Assembly: GCA_040776985.1 (NCBI GenBank)
Contig: JAXGZL010000001.1
Span: 1-64,000, forward strand
Source: UBA6115 sp040776985
GTDB taxonomy: Bacteria > Bacillota > Clostridia > Christensenellales > Aristaeellaceae
Direction of reading: 5' to 3'
Length of the DNA: 64,000 nt
Both the position numbers and the translations under genes were made by a program. The notes under the pieces are model-generated. The model saw only the letters and a program-made list of their open reading frames with translations, was not told where the DNA came from and did no database searches. Positions 61,731 through 64,000 of this stretch are shown here, piece by piece. The first letter of the stretch is position 1. The number at the start of each line of letters is the position of its first letter.

Positions 61731-63425
61731 TCAGTCGAAATTGTATCCCGTCAGGACCGGTTCCCGCCCCAGCTGGGTGTCCCCGTAGTATTCATGCCAG
61801 GACAGCGCCAGGAAGGAGCCTGCCACATTGTAGGCGTCAATGCCACGCTGCATCATGGCCCGCACCGCGTTATAGCTGCGCCCGCCGCTGCGGCAATAGG
61901 CATAGACCGGCCGGTCCCTGGGGATCTCGTCCATCCGCTCCCGCAGGACGCTCAGGGGGATGTTGACCGCCCCTTTCACATGGCCCAGCTCAAACTCATC
62001 CTCTTCCCGCACATCCAGGATATAGGCGCCCTTTTCCACCAGGTCACGCGCCTGGCTGAACAGCACCTGGCGCACCTTGCCGGAGAGCAGGTTGTCCGCC
62101 TGCAGGGCCGCGTGGTTCACCGGGTCCCGGGCAGTGCCGTACAGCGGGGAATAGCACAGGTCCAGGTCCTTCAGGTCGTGGATGGTGCCGCCAAAGCGGA
62201 TGGCGGTGGCGATCACGTCAATGCGCTTTTCAGCGGCCCCCCGGCCGATGGCCTGGGCCCCCAGGATCTTGCCGCTGTTTTTCTCGTACATCAGCTTCAA
62301 AAAGATGGGGGAGGCACCGGGCATGATGCCCACGATGTCGTTGGCGATGATAAAGGAGACCTCATAGTCAATCCTCTCATCCTTCAGGATCTTCTCGTTC
62401 ATGCCGGTGGCGGCGGCGGTGAGGTCAAACACCCGCAGAACGCTGGAGCCCAGCACCCCGGGGATGTCCGGCAGCTCCTCAAACAGGGAGCTGGCCGCCT
62501 GACGCGCCTGACGCAGGGCAGGCCCCGCCAGGGGCAGGCGGGTGGGCTTGCCGGTCTGGAAGCGCTGCACCTCCGCCACATCGCCCACCGCGTAGATGTC
62601 CGGGTCTGAGGTGCGCATGCTGCCATCCACCTGGATGCCGCCGGAGGCGCCGATGGCAAGGCCGGCATTCCTGGCCAGGCCGGTTTCCGGCATCACGCCG
62701 ATGGCCATGATCACCGCCTCCGCCTTAATCCGCTTCCCGGAGGCCAGCACCACGCAGTCCTCGCAGATCTCCTTCAGCCCATCCCCCAGAATCAGGGAGA
62801 CGCCGTGGTCCAGGATTTCCTTTTGAAGCATCTGCGCCATGTCCTTGTCAAAGGGCAGCATCACCTGGGGCGCCATGTCCACCACCGCCACCTGCAAGCC
62901 CCGCTTTTTAAGGCTTTCCGCCATTTCAAGGCCGATGAAGCCGCCGCCGATCACCGCCACCTGGCTGATCTTTTTGCCCAGCAGGTATTCCTGGATGCGC
63001 TCCACATCCACCACATTCCGGACGCTGAACACATGGGGGGATTTGATCCCCGGGATCAGGCCCGGCATGATGGGGCTGGCGCCGGGGGACAGGAAAAGCT
63101 TGTCATAGGGAAGGTCTTCTTCCTGTCCGGTGACAAGGTCCTTGACCCGCAGGGTCTTCTTCTCCCGGTTGATCTGAAGCGCCTCCGTCTGGGTGCGGGC
63201 CTTGATGCGGTATTTGTCCCAGAAGGTCTGGGGGCAGACCAGCTTCAGTTCCTCGCTGCTTGCGATGTCCCCGCCAATAAAATAGGGCAGGGCGCAGTTG
63301 GAGAAGGACACATCCCTCCCCCGCTCCAGCATCGTGATTTCGGCGCTCTCGTCCAGCCGCCTCAGGCGGGCGGCAACAGAGGCGCCGCCTGCGACGCCTC
63401 CAACAATGACATACTGTGTTGACAT
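61731..63425 (-). CDS. CoA-disulfide-reductase-like flavoprotein with C-terminal rhodanese
   Basis: A 564-residue protein of the CoADR-rhodanese type. The N-terminal FAD site is VIVGGVAGGASVAARL, the redox Cys lies in SFSNCALPYFIGG (residue ~43), a second nucleotide site is VAVIGGGFIGLEMAESL, and the dimer region follows. From about 460 a rhodanese domain is fused, with the active Cys in YAYCRSGGRSYNA. Such enzymes reduce CoA disulfide or polysulfide with NAD(P)H and pass sulfane sulfur. The ATG has AAGGAG upstream. It follows another FAD oxidoreductase by 15 bases. Confidence 0.9.
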   Translation of the reverse strand: MSTQYVIVGGVAGGASVAARLRRLDESAEITMLERGRDVSFSNCALPYFIGGDIASSEELKLVCPQTFWDKYRIKARTQTEALQINREKKTLRVKDLVTGQEEDLPYDKLFLSPGASPIMPGLIPGIKSPHVFSVRNVVDVERIQEYLLGKKISQVAVIGGGFIGLEMAESLKKRGLQVAVVDMAPQVMLPFDKDMAQMLQKEILDHGVSLILGDGLKEICEDCVVLASGKRIKAEAVIMAIGVMPETGLARNAGLAIGASGGIQVDGSMRTSDPDIYAVGDVAEVQRFQTGKPTRLPLAGPALRQARQAASSLFEELPDIPGVLGSSVLRVFDLTAAATGMNEKILKDERIDYEVSFIIANDIVGIMPGASPIFLKLMYEKNSGKILGAQAIGRGAAEKRIDVIATAIRFGGTIHDLKDLDLCYSPLYGTARDPVNHAALQADNLLSGKVRQVLFSQARDLVEKGAYILDVREEDEFELGHVKGAVNIPLSVLRERMDEIPRDRPVYAYCRSGGRSYNAVRAMMQRGIDAYNVAGSFLALSWHEYYGDTQLGREPVLTGYNFD

Positions 63426-63440
63426 GGTTCTCTCCTTCGG

Positions 63441-64000
63441 TCAGACCCCCTGTTTTTGAGGGGTGATTTCAAGCTGCAGCGCTGTTTCCCCCCGCAGGGC
63501 CAGCAGCATTTCCGGCCCCAAGTGCTGGGTGGCCATCTCCCCCGGGGTGAGGATGCGGCGGCGCTGGCTCAGCAGCACCTTTTCTCCCGCCAGGAGGGTG
63601 AGGTAGTGGTTGTTGTAGACCCGGTCGGGCCGGAACATCAGGTCAAGCCCTTCAGTCAGCTCCCCTTCCGGGATCAGCAGGGTCTGGGGCACGGCGCCCC
63701 GCACCCCCTGGCCATCCACCACCGAAACAGCGACGACCTTATCATCATACCCACTTAGGAAGCGGGCAGCCGCCTGGCCTGCCAGGGCGCTTTCCTGGCT
63801 GACAAAGTCCACCAGGTCATGCACATGCAGCACATTGCCGCAGGCAAACACGCCCTTCACATTGGTTTCAAAGCGGTTGTCCACCACCGGCCCCTGGGTC
63901 ATGGGGGACAACACCACCCCCGCCCCCAAGGACAGCTCGTTCTCAGGGATCAGCCCGACGGACAGCAGCAGGGTGTCGCAGGGGATCAATTGCTGGGTGC
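63441..64000 (-). CDS. FAD-dependent oxidoreductase, C-terminal part, cut by the right edge
   Basis: About 186 C-terminal residues are in the window. CDTLLLSVGLIPENELS and VFACGNVLHVHDLVDFVS mark the C-terminal half of a two-dinucleotide-binding flavoprotein, like the one found in glycerol-3-phosphate or sarcosine-type dehydrogenase operons. The 5' end is outside the window. The first in-frame TTG at 63989 is not the start, since the frame continues upstream with TQQ. Confidence 0.78.
   Translation of the reverse strand, partial: TQQLIPCDTLLLSVGLIPENELSLGAGVVLSPMTQGPVVDNRFETNVKGVFACGNVLHVHDLVDFVSQESALAGQAAARFLSGYDDKVVAVSVVDGQGVRGAVPQTLLIPEGELTEGLDLMFRPDRVYNNHYLTLLAGEKVLLSQRRRILTPGEMATQHLGPEMLLALRGETALQLEITPQKQGV

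Overview
The window looks like chromosome of a GC-rich Gram-positive anaerobe of the Clostridia, probably a gut or rumen fermenter. The signs are a SpoVB/MurJ-type flippase, YabN-type MazG, HU and RqcP in the usual Firmicute order, ribonuclease Y, a T-box riboswitch, BspA-type leucine-rich repeats, tryptophanase, and many secreted proteins with short Gram-positive signal peptides. The species cannot be named from the sequence. Most genes are GC-rich with tight, often overlapping operons. The first 0.4 kb, the 27.7-29.1 kb gene and the 60.3-61.7 kb stretch are visibly AT-richer and look like more recent arrivals.

Layout. 0-5 kb: the start of a small membrane or secreted protein leaving the left edge, tRNA-Arg(CCG) followed by a 122-bp tandem duplication, a phosphoesterase, and a large secreted leucine-rich-repeat protein. 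4.2-13 kb (minus strand): gyrB-gyrA, flippase, mazG, hup, rqcP and a small nucleotidyltransferase. 13.2-15.3 kb: a two-component system. 15.5-22.3 kb: a tryptophan locus with an NSS-family symporter, tryptophanase, a YheO-type regulator, and a T-box with a UGG (Trp) specifier codon in front of a trpXYZ-type ABC importer. 22.4-23.8 kb: a FetAB-like ABC pair. 23.9-27.5 kb: a CapA-type protein, an exported FMN/FAD flavoprotein, and its TetR regulator with a perfect operator palindrome. 27.7-32.4 kb: a pRiA4b ORF-3/SEC-C protein, a small exported protein, an FAD dehydrogenase and an amidohydrolase. 32.5-34.2 kb: an ECF sigma factor with a membrane partner, then a cluster of hairpins. 34.5-39.4 kb: an ABC importer whose ATPase has a large extra insert. 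39.5-46 kb: a full Pho module (pstSCAB-phoU-phoP-phoR) behind an 11-bp-spaced Pho box. Its PstS has its two halves in swapped order. 46-55 kb: ChrA transporter, alpha-L-fucosidase with a sugar importer, a Cys/Met PLP enzyme, an alpha/beta hydrolase, and a second, split ChrA pair. 55-60 kb: gamma-glutamyltransferase-like protein, MATE exporter, rny, and a probable 190-nt noncoding RNA with its own consensus promoter and terminator. 60.3-61.7 kb: a secreted-protein gene split by an 844-bp IS5-family element. Removing the element and one TA restores a 169-codon frame exactly. 61.7-64 kb: a CoA-disulfide-reductase/rhodanese fusion and part of another FAD oxidoreductase.

How the parts work together. 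Tryptophan can enter by a sodium symporter and be cleaved to indole, pyruvate and ammonia, while a second, ATP-driven importer is induced only when tRNA-Trp is uncharged. This puts catabolic and protein-synthesis demands for one amino acid side by side. The Pho module is self-contained: sensor, regulator, transporter and PhoU. The divergent ABC importer shares its control region and may also answer to phosphate. The fucosidase operon is a minimal glycan-use unit that lacks its own ATPase.

No CRISPR array, prophage or recognisable defence island is present. The observations most worth following are the permuted PstS, the tryptophan locus with its Trp T-box, the orphan RNA upstream of rny, the ABC ATPase insert, and the gene interrupted by the IS element.
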